From a virus, in IMG/VR virus record IMGVR_UViG_3300020160_001183, positions 1 through 22,789 of that record: a DNA stretch of 22,789 bases; one strand, 5' to 3'. Numbering within the stretch: the stretch's first letter is position 1; each line of letters begins with the position of its first letter. Shown here piece by piece: positions 14,337-20,871 of this stretch. Made by a program: the position numbers and the translations under genes. The notes beneath the pieces were generated by a model that saw only the letters and a program-made list of their open reading frames with translations, was not told the DNA's origin and did no database searches.

Positions 14337-14590
14337 TGTTCACTCCTTTTTGTTTTGGTTTTTCTGAGAGACGGGGAGAACTTTTCTTGGACTTGTTCAA
14401 TCTTTCCAATCTCTCCTGAATTTTCTGATTGACTAAACTGATTTCTTGCTTTCTCTTGTTGTCTTTCATATTCTCTCCAATTATAAATTTCTAAATCTCT
14501 CATTCTAGCTACATCAGCTATAGTCATACCTTCTGGTATACCATTGTTAGCTTCCATTATTTGAATGCATACTTCTTTCATTCGTCCCAT
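14333..14590 (-). CDS. Small hypothetical protein with basic tail
   Basis: 85 aa. The N-terminal half (MEANNGIPEGMTIADVARMR) looks helix-turn-helix-like but is short; the C-terminal half is polar and ends with a basic SLRKTKTKRSEQ tail. The combination suggests nucleic-acid contact, but no family is recognised. It overlaps the upstream DNA-binding-like gene by 13 nt and the downstream small gene by 4 nt (ATGA). Confidence 0.65.
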   Translation of the reverse strand: MGRMKEVCIQIMEANNGIPEGMTIADVARMRDLEIYNWREYERQQEKARNQFSQSENSGEIGKIEQVQEKFSPSLRKTKTKRSEQ

Positions 14591-15015
14591 AACTTCAAAC
14601 TTTTTTCTAAAAACAACATGATTGTTACCCTAATGTCTTTATGACCAAGAATAGATCCTGCTGCTTTTAACTTATTATAAAACTTCTTATCCATATCTAG
14701 CTCAACTCTCTTTGCTCTTTGAGTAACTGAAACTACTTCAATCACACTAAAATCAAATGGAAACATTTGAGCATAGACATAAACATTTTGTTTGTACAGC
14801 TTATCATTATAAAACTGTACTGCTAACTTCTTATTGTAGTTAACCTTGTCTCTTTTTATGTTGATTCTATCAGCAATTTGATGTTCTGTCATCATAAATC
14901 TATAGGCTAGAATACCAATCAAATAACTTCTTTGATCTACAAGAACTCTTGTTCTCTTCTTCATATCTAGAGACAATAATGCATTTAGAATATCTGCCTT
15001 GCTATAATCTTCCAT
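14578..15015 (-). CDS. Putative DNA-binding regulator (HTH-like)
   Basis: 145 aa. YRFMMTEHQIADRINIKRDKV (about 38-58) fits a helix-turn-helix with a basic recognition helix. The C-terminal part (ELDMDKKFYNKLKAAGSILG, then a leucine-rich end helix) resembles a ribbon-helix-helix-like dimerisation module. Placement at the head of the small-gene block after the ClpS-like adaptor would suit a regulator. No close family recognised; the HTH call is by eye. Confidence 0.66.
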   Translation of the reverse strand: MEDYSKADILNALLSLDMKKRTRVLVDQRSYLIGILAYRFMMTEHQIADRINIKRDKVNYNKKLAVQFYNDKLYKQNVYVYAQMFPFDFSVIEVVSVTQRAKRVELDMDKKFYNKLKAAGSILGHKDIRVTIMLFLEKSLKLWDE

Positions 15016-15016
15016 A

Positions 15017-15295
15017 TTAAATAAGATCTAATTCTAACTCCTCTTCATTAATTTTCTCAGCTTCAGCAAACAATCCTTCTATAGGAAGGAATCTACTGCT
15101 GTCATAATACTCATAAGGAAAAGATTTCTGTGTAAGACTAACTTCTTTTAGTCTAACTCCAAGTTTACCAGGTTGTAAACCCATATTGATAACTTCAACA
15201 ACGGTATAAACTATACCTTCTTGTATCCATTCATCTGATGATATTTTTGATGGTTTTTTACTAGAGTCAATGCATATAACTTTCATAGGTTTCAA
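15017..15295 (-). CDS. Conserved small Bacteroidota phage protein
   Basis: 92 aa, beta-rich SH3-like pattern: MKVICIDSS, EGIVYTVVEVINMG, GVRLKEVSL, FPYEYYDSSRFLP, then an acidic tail (EEELELDL). This 'MKVxCID...W...G..YTV.E' plan is familiar from short proteins in Bacteroidota phages, with no function assigned to my knowledge. The start is 15295 or the in-frame Met at 15286; both overlap the ClpS-like stop at 15267. Confidence 0.7.
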   Translation of the reverse strand: MKPMKVICIDSSKKPSKISSDEWIQEGIVYTVVEVINMGLQPGKLGVRLKEVSLTQKSFPYEYYDSSRFLPIEGLFAEAEKINEEELELDLI

Positions 15296-15521
15296 TTTCT
15301 GTTTTCAGGTCTAATTCTTCAAAGTTACTTTTTAACTCAAATAAATTTAAATAATCACCTGACTTAACAGCACATTTTCCTACATTATGTGTTATCAATG
15401 CACACTGCTCTGCCTGTAATGGCTCATGTTCACAATATCTTATTAAACATGCTATTACATATAAAAAATCATGAGACTCATCATTATACAATACTAACTT
15501 ATGTGTTTTTGTATCTTCCAT
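15267..15521 (-). CDS. ClpS-like N-degron adaptor protein
   Basis: 84 aa. HKLVLYNDESHDFLYVIACL (7-26) aligns with the ClpS core block in which Asn-Asp (here N13-D14) contacts the N-terminal residue of substrates; ALITHNVGKC (41-50) carries the matching His45. The spacing from ND to H (31) equals that in E. coli ClpS (N34/D35 to H66). The flexible N-terminal extension that enters ClpA is nearly absent. ClpS delivers N-end-rule substrates to the ClpAP/ClpCP protease. Encoded by a phage, it could redirect host proteolysis or act as a competitive inhibitor; both are inference. It is the first gene after the terminator at 15544-15569, with the leader TTGAAGTTATATGG. Confidence 0.75.
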   Translation of the reverse strand: MEDTKTHKLVLYNDESHDFLYVIACLIRYCEHEPLQAEQCALITHNVGKCAVKSGDYLNLFELKSNFEELDLKTEIETYESYMH

Positions 15522-15543
15522 ATAACTTCAATATACAAAAAAA

Positions 15544-15569
15544 TCAGGGTTAATCTATGTTAACCCTGA
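15544..15569 (-). terminator. Strong intrinsic terminator after SF2 helicase
   Basis: A perfect 10-bp stem (15544-15553 with 15560-15569, TCAGGGTTAA/TTAACCCTGA) has a 6-nt loop and a T7 tract on the minus strand. The stem includes the last codons and stop of the helicase gene. Confidence 0.92.
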
Positions 15570-16644
15570 AATCTTTCCATGCAATTTTATTTTGATCAAA
15601 ACCTTCTAAGGCTTCTTTTACCCATTTTTCATCTACAGTATCCATGTAGCATAGAATGTGGACAATAGCCTTATCATCCGGATTTAATCTTAATAATCTA
15701 CCAATTCTTTGACTTGCTTTCCGTTCATTACCATAAGCATGAAGAATAATACCTTGCTTAAGATTAGGAATATTTACACCCTCATTCAACTGCAATACAG
15801 TTGAGAGTTTAGTAATCTGACCATCTTTAAACATCTGAAGGTTTTCTTCAGAAGTATTATTATTACTATGATAACTATGCGGGCAAAGCTTATCAGCCTG
15901 TGCTTGTGTGTTTGCAAATAGAATGCACTTACTATCTATAGAGTCAAATAAAATCTTTGCATACTTTTCTTTAGTAGGATACTCCATCATTGCTTTCATT
16001 CTCATAACTCTCAATATATGAGTAGGTCCTGAGCCTGTATCAATACGGGTGCCCCAATATGAATAATTCTTTTCTTCTGAAGTAGGGAATTTCTTTCCCT
16101 TGGATTCAACCATGTAATTATTCTTATTGCTTAGATGAAGCTGATGTACAATGATTTGATAATCATTGAGTATTTTATTTTCTATAGCATCATCTGCACC
16201 AAAATTAAATACTATTGGACAAAACTCAGCTACCAGACGACCCTTTTCAGAATCTTTATACTTAGGTGGAGTACCAGTTAAACCTAGTACTCTACCTTTG
16301 TAATTTTCCAAGAAACTTCTGTGACTGTCTAGTAGACTGTGAGCTTCATCTAGATAAACCAACTCATAATCATTAGGATTATGCTTGCTAAGACTTAGAT
16401 AAGTTGTAAATGTTACTCTCTGTAAAAGATGATCCATGCTAAACTTCTCAGCATCATCTTTCCAGGACTGAAAAATAGATTTCTTTGGTGCAACAACAAG
16501 TACTCTATCCAATTGAGTAGAGTTTTGCTCTATATGTGTTAGGCCTACCAGGGTCTTTCCAACCCCGGTACCTAACACCACACCACATCTGATCTTATTT
16601 TTAGTAGATTCTAATGCTTTTGCTTGAATCTCATCTTTTGTCAT
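15550..16644 (-). CDS. SF2 DNA helicase (DEAH-type)
   Basis: 364 aa with the full SF2 motif set: GTGVGKT (25-31, motif I), LVVAPKK (49-55, Ia), YLDEAH (97-102, II), LTGTPP (122-127, III), and QRIGRLLR (312-319, VI), plus LNEGVNIPNL (286-295, V). It is compact, without extra domains, like phage UvsW/RAD3-independent repair or fork-remodelling helicases. It likely unwinds branched or stalled DNA during phage replication. It overlaps the ParB-like stop by 4 nt, and its 3' end lies inside the terminator. Confidence 0.92.
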   Translation of the reverse strand: MTKDEIQAKALESTKNKIRCGVVLGTGVGKTLVGLTHIEQNSTQLDRVLVVAPKKSIFQSWKDDAEKFSMDHLLQRVTFTTYLSLSKHNPNDYELVYLDEAHSLLDSHRSFLENYKGRVLGLTGTPPKYKDSEKGRLVAEFCPIVFNFGADDAIENKILNDYQIIVHQLHLSNKNNYMVESKGKKFPTSEEKNYSYWGTRIDTGSGPTHILRVMRMKAMMEYPTKEKYAKILFDSIDSKCILFANTQAQADKLCPHSYHSNNNTSEENLQMFKDGQITKLSTVLQLNEGVNIPNLKQGIILHAYGNERKASQRIGRLLRLNPDDKAIVHILCYMDTVDEKWVKEALEGFDQNKIAWKDFRVNID

Positions 16645-17393
16645 TTTGTAAGATTAAATATGTTTTTACTAATAAAGGCTTCAGCAGCACATGTATCACT
16701 CATTGCTTTAATAGTCTTGATATGTTTATCAAGATTCTGTAAAGACTTTTCATGATCATATGTACCCCAAGCTCTCATAAATACTTGTAAGAATTGATGC
16801 TTAACCCATCTGTCTGCTCTACCAATTCTTAAGAAAAACTCATTAAAGGCTTTTGCCATGTCATGAGATTCAGGATTGGTAATCTTAAAATGTCCAGACT
16901 TGATCAATTTAGATCCAGATACTACAGCTGATGTACCACGAGTACATATTGCAGCCAACATCAATGGCTCAATATTATACTGGTTTCTCATCTTGTGTAG
17001 TTTCTGATAGTCAGGTAAATAAGGTTTGAAGGCATTCACATAATTCATCAATGTCCAAGATTTAGATGAATTATTCATTTTTGCCATTTTGACAACTAAT
17101 TCTATCTCATCATCTACATCTAAAACAATGTAAGGAATCTCTGCTCCTTCTGCTACTAATCCAGTAAACAAGTGTTGACCATCTGTGATGTATCTTTCTT
17201 TTTTACCAGATATAACATCTGTTTCAATACATACTACAGGTCTAATTACACCCATAGTACGGACACTTTCAATCATTGTTTGAACATGTCCTGGATTTAA
17301 TATCCTATTATTATCTAGAAATTTAAATTTCTCGTAGTCTTTACTGTACTTAACATTAATTTTTGAACTCATAATCATACTTTTTAAAATCAT
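16641..17393 (-). CDS. ParB/sulfiredoxin-fold domain protein
   Basis: About 250 aa. The N-terminal ParB-like fold shows FLDNNRILNPGHVQTMIESVR (ParB box I-like), GVIRPVVCIE, and RYITDGQHLFTGLVAEG (box II-like, DGQH in place of DGERR/DGHHR). The rest is helical with no recognised domain. ParB folds can bind CTP, act as a nuclease, or partition DNA; no ParA is nearby, so a role in replication or DNA processing is more likely. Start choice: ATG 17393 overlaps the HNH stop as ATGA; longer (17402) or shorter (17378, 17372) starts are possible. Family call moderate to good. Confidence 0.82.
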   Translation of the reverse strand: MILKSMIMSSKINVKYSKDYEKFKFLDNNRILNPGHVQTMIESVRTMGVIRPVVCIETDVISGKKERYITDGQHLFTGLVAEGAEIPYIVLDVDDEIELVVKMAKMNNSSKSWTLMNYVNAFKPYLPDYQKLHKMRNQYNIEPLMLAAICTRGTSAVVSGSKLIKSGHFKITNPESHDMAKAFNEFFLRIGRADRWVKHQFLQVFMRAWGTYDHEKSLQNLDKHIKTIKAMSDTCAAEAFISKNIFNLTK

Positions 17394-17800
17394 TTTAACC
17401 AATTCATAATTCTAGCTTCTGCAGGATGTGCATGAATCCAATCATGACAATTCCTACAAACTGCTTTCCAAGTACTTTGTACTAAGTAAAAGGCTTCTCT
17501 ATTTGCACCAGCATATGTGTGATGTATATCAGTTGCACCATTAGTACAACCAGATACAACAACCTGACATAAGTGATTCTCTGTTAGAAATCTTTCTCTT
17601 AGCTTTAAGTATTCTTGGTCTTTTTTCTTTCTTTTAGAAGAAACCTGAGAGATTCCAGAACTTGTTGGTTTCTGTAACTCAGTATTATCTTTGCTTTTGT
17701 GGCAACTCCAGCAATGTTTGCAATACCGGAACCCCTCATGGTTCTTCCATATGATAGTTAATTTATTACAACCATCACATTCTTTAAGCTTTTTCTGCAT
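17390..17800 (-). CDS. HNH endonuclease-like protein with N-terminal zinc finger
   Basis: 136 aa. The N-terminal Cys8-x2-Cys11 and Cys27-x2-Cys30 form a probable zinc ribbon, followed by a Lys-rich linker (55-61). The HNH part has Cys78, Cys85, IHHTYAG (92-98), VCRNCHDWIHAHP (114-126) with Cys115/Cys118 and His119/His123, fitting a zinc-stabilised ββα-metal nuclease. In phages such proteins act as homing nucleases, packaging nickases or recombination nucleases; its place in a replication block favours recombination or host DNA attack. It overlaps its neighbours by 17 nt (upstream) and 4 nt (downstream). Confidence 0.85.
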   Translation of the reverse strand: MQKKLKECDGCNKLTIIWKNHEGFRYCKHCWSCHKSKDNTELQKPTSSGISQVSSKRKKKDQEYLKLRERFLTENHLCQVVVSGCTNGATDIHHTYAGANREAFYLVQSTWKAVCRNCHDWIHAHPAEARIMNWLK

Positions 17801-18266
17801 TTTTTAATCTAGGTAATGTTACCGGAGCTTCCTTTAAACTTAAAAAGTTTTGTGGAAGTATTCCTTCACTAATAAAGATAGTGATAATATCATCTTTACC
17901 TATATTTAAATCTTTAAAAGTTAAAGTGTTCTTAAACTTTTCATCTGTTTCAGAAGAGTCTATTAACATCTGAGTTAATGGGCTTTTAGGAAACAATGTT
18001 TTAAAGATAAAATTTGTGTAATGTATTGTAGCTTTCTGTTTTGCAATATTTAAAACAGTTTGAGCTCTCTTGTATACATTAACAATTCTTTGTTTTTTTC
18101 TGCTACACATAGTAGCAAGTTCTTCTTGATTAAGAGCTTCTAGACCATAGAGTGCTCTTTTATAAAGATAGTTTTGATAAGCTGAATACTTATCTTGTTC
18201 ATATTGCATGTAGGTCTTACCTGCATGTAATTGGTAATCTCTTACCTGTTGTTTTAACTTTTCCAT
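17784..18266 (-). CDS. Hypothetical basic helical protein
   Basis: 160 aa from ATG 18266. The N-terminal half is helical and basic (KQQVRDYQLHAGKTYMQYEQ, CSRKKQRIVNVYKRAQ); the C-terminal part has a beta/helix mix ending LPRLKNAEKA. An in-frame start at 18314 would lie inside the terminator at 18305-18328, so I reject it; ATG 18275 is possible. It is the first gene of the HNH/ParB/SF2 block and may bind nucleic acid; no family recognised. Confidence 0.72.
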   Translation of the reverse strand: MEKLKQQVRDYQLHAGKTYMQYEQDKYSAYQNYLYKRALYGLEALNQEELATMCSRKKQRIVNVYKRAQTVLNIAKQKATIHYTNFIFKTLFPKSPLTQMLIDSSETDEKFKNTLTFKDLNIGKDDIITIFISEGILPQNFLSLKEAPVTLPRLKNAEKA

Positions 18267-18304
18267 TTTAATCATACAATTTTTAAATTCAGAAATAAAA
18301 ATAG

Positions 18305-18328
18305 AGAGGGACATTAGTGTCCCCCTCT
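18305..18328 (-). terminator. Intrinsic terminator after the gene at 18342-18812
   Basis: The stem GGGACA/TGTCCC (18308-18313 with 18318-18323) extends through AGA/TCT after a 2-nt bulge, with loop TTAG/CTAA and a T5 tract on the minus strand. It separates 18342-18812 from the HNH/ParB/SF2 block. Confidence 0.85.
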
Positions 18329-18341
18329 AAATTTTGAGATA

Positions 18342-18812
18342 TTATCCCTCAATAGAGAAATCCTCATTTGGCTGTACAGCCGCATTGCTAGCTTGTGCTG
18401 CATATGCTGCACGTAGCTCATCAATGTTATCATGATCTACTGTTGAATCTTGTGTAGACTCATTAAAAGTAAATTTGGTTCTACGGTAGATTGGAAGACC
18501 ACCAAGGGTACAAACAATCCCTGTTTCCCCTGCAATTTTCAAATCACGCTCTGGGTTCTTCTTGTTAAAAGGGCTCAATGCCTCTTCAATAACAATTTTA
18601 CCATCTAGTGCTTGACCACCATAAAGGTTCATTGCTTTCAAGTCTTCTACAAGACCTGGCATCAATGCACTAATTGTTTTTCTACGGACAAATCCATTGT
18701 CATCAATCATTGTTCTAGTTTGTTGTACACGTACATAACCATAATCTGAATTTTCAGAAACATTGATAACTGCATTTGTTTCATCTGCTACTACAAAAAC
18801 TTTAGAGTTCAT
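18342..18812 (-). CDS. Small, separately transcribed protein, candidate nucleic-acid-binding
   Basis: 156 aa, flanked by its own leader (with AATA repeats) and a strong terminator, so it is a monocistron probably made in quantity. It begins MNSKVFVVADETNAVINVSE; the body is beta-rich (YVRVQQTRTMIDDNGFVRRK, IVCTLGGLPIYRRTKFTF), compatible with an OB-type fold, and the tail is flexible and acidic (NEDFSIEG), like the tail of the SSB-like protein at 6489-7175. A DNA- or RNA-binding role is inferred from this pattern and from expression layout, not from a known motif. Its leader is ACTAAAGTTATG. Confidence 0.75.
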   Translation of the reverse strand: MNSKVFVVADETNAVINVSENSDYGYVRVQQTRTMIDDNGFVRRKTISALMPGLVEDLKAMNLYGGQALDGKIVIEEALSPFNKKNPERDLKIAGETGIVCTLGGLPIYRRTKFTFNESTQDSTVDHDNIDELRAAYAAQASNAAVQPNEDFSIEG

Positions 18813-18832
18813 AACTTTAGTTTTAAAAAATT

Positions 18833-18852
18833 AATAAATAAATAAATAAATA
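18833..18852. repeat. AATA tandem repeat (5 units)
   Basis: Five perfect AATA units lie in the 5' leader of the gene at 18342-18812. An A/T-only unstructured leader of this kind could aid ribosome access in a host that does not rely on Shine-Dalgarno pairing. Confidence 0.85.
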
Positions 18853-18875
18853 GATGTTTTGAGTAGATACTATTA

Positions 18876-18896
18876 TGCCAGTTACTCACTCTGGCA
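18876..18896 (-). promoter_or_regulatory. Hairpin in the gap upstream of 18342-18812
   Basis: TGCCAG/CTGGCA (18876-18881 with 18891-18896) has a 9-nt loop and no T-tract on the minus strand. It could be an operator dyad, an mRNA-stabilising 5' hairpin or a weak terminator for the gene at 18918. The 105-nt gap around it holds no gene. Confidence 0.4.
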
Positions 18897-18917
18897 AAAA
18901 GTGTATAATCCTAAAGA

Positions 18918-19199
18918 TTATATATCCAAATCACTTGATAAATCAATAATATCATCAAAAGGGATGTCATCCGATATGATATTATTTATGTCTTCATCAT
19001 CCTGAGATAGGAATTCAAAGTCATAATATTTTTCTTTGGTATTTTGGTCAACGGCTGACCCAGTAAAAGGATCCCTAACATGTTCACCATAGTCTATAGA
19101 CATGAGGTACTGTACATCTTCATCTGTAAGATCTAGATATTCCTCCACAGTGAGGTGAATTACTTTCCCGTTAGGGAGTTGATATAACATTACCGGCAT
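18918..19199 (-). CDS. Conserved-type small acidic phage protein
   Basis: 93 aa from ATG 19199 (MPVMLYQLPNGKVIHLTVEE); an upstream in-frame ATG at 19226 would add a hydrophobic MLYIYLHIY leader, which I consider less likely. The core block LTVEEYLDLTDEDVQYLMSID and the DPFTGSAV turn are familiar from short proteins of Bacteroidota phages. The second half is strongly acidic (SQDDEDINNIISDD, DDIIDLSSDLDI) and may mimic DNA or dock onto a basic partner. It is preceded by a palindrome-rich regulatory gap and appears to be transcribed alone or with 18342-18812. Confidence 0.7.
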   Translation of the reverse strand: MPVMLYQLPNGKVIHLTVEEYLDLTDEDVQYLMSIDYGEHVRDPFTGSAVDQNTKEKYYDFEFLSQDDEDINNIISDDIPFDDIIDLSSDLDI

Positions 19200-19241
19200 A
19201 TAAATATGCAGATAAATATAGAGCATTTATAAAGAAGTTGA

Positions 19242-19253
19242 TGGTTTAAACCA
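19242..19253. promoter_or_regulatory. 12-bp perfect palindrome, operator candidate
   Basis: TGGTTTAAACCA lies 43 bp before the preferred start of the gene at 18918-19199. A second dyad, TTTAGC/GCTAAA (19260-19265 with 19274-19279), follows. Both lie between a double terminator and the gene, where a promoter must be if the gene is expressed independently. Confidence 0.4.
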
Positions 19254-19288
19254 ATAAAATTTAGCACTATATAGCTAAACAATGAAAA

Positions 19289-19306
19289 GGGAAGATTTCT
19301 CTTCCC
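19289..19306 (-). terminator. Intrinsic terminator, distal of a pair
   Basis: GGGAAGA/TCTTCCC (19289-19295 with 19300-19306) has a GAAA tetraloop on the minus strand and a TTTT tail. It closes the operon ending with 19350-19769. Confidence 0.85.
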
Positions 19307-19323
19307 CGTATCATTTGGTCAGG

Positions 19324-19349
19324 AAAAGTATATCAACAGATACACTTTT
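19324..19349 (-). terminator. Stem-loop directly after the 19350-19769 stop, proximal of a pair
   Basis: A 10-bp stem, AAAAGTGTAT/ATATACTTTT with loop CTGTTG on the minus strand, has one G-U pair that would be A-C on the plus strand, so the fold belongs to the minus-strand transcript. Its own 3' arm supplies the U-rich end. Confidence 0.7.
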
Positions 19350-19769
19350 TTAAAACTCTTCAACAACTTCTAAGTCTTTTGCTTGAACATAGGTACTATC
19401 TTTCTTTGTAGCACCATTGTCTAAAACATCTGTATACTCAATATGATATTGACTATACTCATGAAAGCCTCTAAATTCTTTTACAGTAACAACTACTTTA
19501 CCATCTTCATCAGCAAATTTCTCTCTGATAGCTTCTTTATTACTACCATAACCAAGACTGGCTACAGGTACTTTGCATAAAGTACCATCAGGTATTAGAT
19601 CAGGTAGTTTATTACCTAACATAAGCTTGAAGAAATACTCAGTTCCTTGCTGACTTGTACAAATCATAGGAGTAAGTAACTTAACAAACTCCTCAGCATT
19701 TGGGTCTTTGATGATCTTACTGAATGCTTTTGCTACATCAGTATCATCATAAGTAACACTTATCCTCAT
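19350..19769 (-). CDS. Hypothetical phage protein
   Basis: 139 aa. The N-terminal half is helical (DVAKAFSKIIKDPNAEEFVK), followed by PDLIPDGTLCKVPVASLGYG and a beta-rich C-terminal half (VVVTVKEFRGFHEYSQYHIE) that could be an SH3/OB-like barrel. No recognised family. It is the last gene before the double terminator, 2 nt after the preceding gene. Confidence 0.73.
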   Translation of the reverse strand: MRISVTYDDTDVAKAFSKIIKDPNAEEFVKLLTPMICTSQQGTEYFFKLMLGNKLPDLIPDGTLCKVPVASLGYGSNKEAIREKFADEDGKVVVTVKEFRGFHEYSQYHIEYTDVLDNGATKKDSTYVQAKDLEVVEEF

Positions 19770-19771
19770 TG

Positions 19772-19990
19772 TTAATCATTTAGAGTTTTGTGATCTCTTA
19801 CTTTATTTAGTAAACCTTCATTGAATGTAGTAAAGAATCTTTTATCAAATAATCTGACATTAACTCTTTCTGCAATCTCAATAGGATACACTGTCTTTCT
19901 TACTCCGGAAGGAATTACATTTCCATCTTTATCCCGGATGTCTACCTTAAGTTTAAAACCTAAGACAGACGTAATAGTATATCTATCCAT
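19772..19990 (-). CDS. Small beta-rich hypothetical protein
   Basis: 72 aa from ATG 19990 (MDRYTITSVLGFKLKVDIRD). A longer frame starting at 20050 is antisense-free but runs deep into the upstream gene; the 8-nt overlap ATGGATAG with the upstream stop (19983-19985) is the normal junction here. The body is beta-rich with basic residues (GVRKTVYPIEIAERVNVRLF). Function unknown. Confidence 0.68.
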   Translation of the reverse strand: MDRYTITSVLGFKLKVDIRDKDGNVIPSGVRKTVYPIEIAERVNVRLFDKRFFTTFNEGLLNKVRDHKTLND

Positions 19991-20318
19991 TACCAAACAT
20001 GTCTTTAAGCATTGACAATGCTTTCTCTTTAGACTGAAATCTATCAACAACCTTTTGAGTTATTAATGTAGCAAAGACAACTTCATTAGTATGCTTACAA
20101 TGATCAATCACATCTACCAATGTAGAATGATAATGATCATTATTCTTGTATGCTTCAATAGCAACTGTAGTCAATTCCTCACATCTTTCTTCAGCAATAC
20201 CAAAGATTTTATGTAATAATTCTTCTTTCTCATCAATGATGAGTAGTTTGTAGTTACAATCTGTATTGTAACTCTTTTTCTTTTTCTTGAACATTTTTCC
20301 TAACCAGTTCATAATCAT
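19983..20318 (-). CDS. Hypothetical protein, helical
   Basis: 111 aa (or 109 from the third-codon Met at 20312). It begins MNWLGKMFKKKKKSYN, an amphipathic basic N-terminus, then YKLLIIDEKEELLHKIFGIA and a helical body, ending KDMFGNG. A TAG stop is used. The basic amphipathic start may touch membrane or nucleic acid. No family recognised. It is the first protein gene after the tRNA. Confidence 0.7.
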   Translation of the reverse strand: MIMNWLGKMFKKKKKSYNTDCNYKLLIIDEKEELLHKIFGIAEERCEELTTVAIEAYKNNDHYHSTLVDVIDHCKHTNEVVFATLITQKVVDRFQSKEKALSMLKDMFGNG

Positions 20319-20338
20319 AAATTTAAATTAAACAATAG

Positions 20339-20412
20339 TGATCCCAATAGGAGTCGAACCTATAACCTATACCTTAGAAGGGTAGTGCTCTATCCAGTTG
20401 AGCTATGGGACC
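20339..20412 (-). tRNA. tRNA-Arg (anticodon UCU)
   Basis: A 74-nt cloverleaf on the minus strand: acceptor GGTCCCA/TGGGATC (one G-U), D-arm GCTC/GAGC, anticodon stem CTACC/GGTAT (27-43 pair mismatched), loop CTTCTAA giving anticodon TCT, T-arm ATAGG/CCTAT with TTCGACT loop, discriminator A. The 3' CCA is not encoded. It reads AGA, the Arg codon favoured by this AT-rich genome, so it probably supplements the host pool. Confidence 0.93.
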
Positions 20413-20416
20413 AAGT

Positions 20417-20473
20417 AAGTAGACTATCATACCTTTTATCTACTTAATGCGTTCAAGGGTACACGCAAGGGTA
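20417..20473 (-). promoter_or_regulatory. tRNA leader: two hairpins and an 8-bp direct repeat
   Basis: Just 5' of the tRNA are AAGTAGA/TCTACTT (20417-20423 with 20439-20445) and TGCGT/ACGCA (20448-20452 with 20463-20467). CAAGGGTA on the plus strand occurs at 20454-20461 and 20466-20473. These may guide tRNA processing or form a regulatory site; no tRNA-like second cloverleaf is visible. Confidence 0.45.
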
Positions 20474-20474
20474 A

Positions 20475-20855
20475 TTACATAATTACTTGTTTCTCTTCAT
20501 ACTTATTTTTAAGTATTCTAGAAATCAATTCTAAATGGTACATAACATCATCAGGTGTAATTGCACCTGCTTCCATTTGAAGACCTCTTAGAGCATCTGG
20601 GAATCTTGCAATCCATCTATCTAACTCAGCAAAGATAAGATCTTTCTGTACTGCAGCTTCTGCACGAAGATATTCTGGATGGTTTTCTGGCCCATCATAC
20701 TGTGGTTGTGGTTGAACATCTAATTCTGGTTGTTGCTTTAGATGTTTTCTCCAATTATAAGGAGTTTTAGGTTCTCTCTTTAAAGGAGTTTTTGCATCAG
20801 TTTTTTTTCTGTAAACTCTCTTTGGTTTTTCTGTTTTTTCTGCTTTTCTAGCCAT
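20475..20855 (-). CDS. Basic N-terminal tail protein, putative nucleic-acid-binding
   Basis: 126 aa. The first 40 residues are very Lys/Arg-rich (MARKAEKTEKPKRVYRKKTD, histone-tail-like), followed by a Pro/Gln linker (about 42-55) and a helical, acidic C-terminal domain (LRAEAAVQKDLIFAELDRWI, LELISRILKNKYEE). The architecture suggests a DNA- or RNA-coating protein with a folded helical end. No family recognised. Confidence 0.73.
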   Translation of the reverse strand: MARKAEKTEKPKRVYRKKTDAKTPLKREPKTPYNWRKHLKQQPELDVQPQPQYDGPENHPEYLRAEAAVQKDLIFAELDRWIARFPDALRGLQMEAGAITPDDVMYHLELISRILKNKYEEKQVIM

Positions 20856-20871
20856 TTTTGTTTGTTATTAA

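Noticed and set aside
20413-20474. Second tRNA or suppressor tRNA next to tRNA-Arg
   Set aside because: No T-loop or anticodon arm can be built; the existing tRNA has anticodon UCU, and TAG/TGA are used as ordinary stops at 19983, 21436 and 17390.
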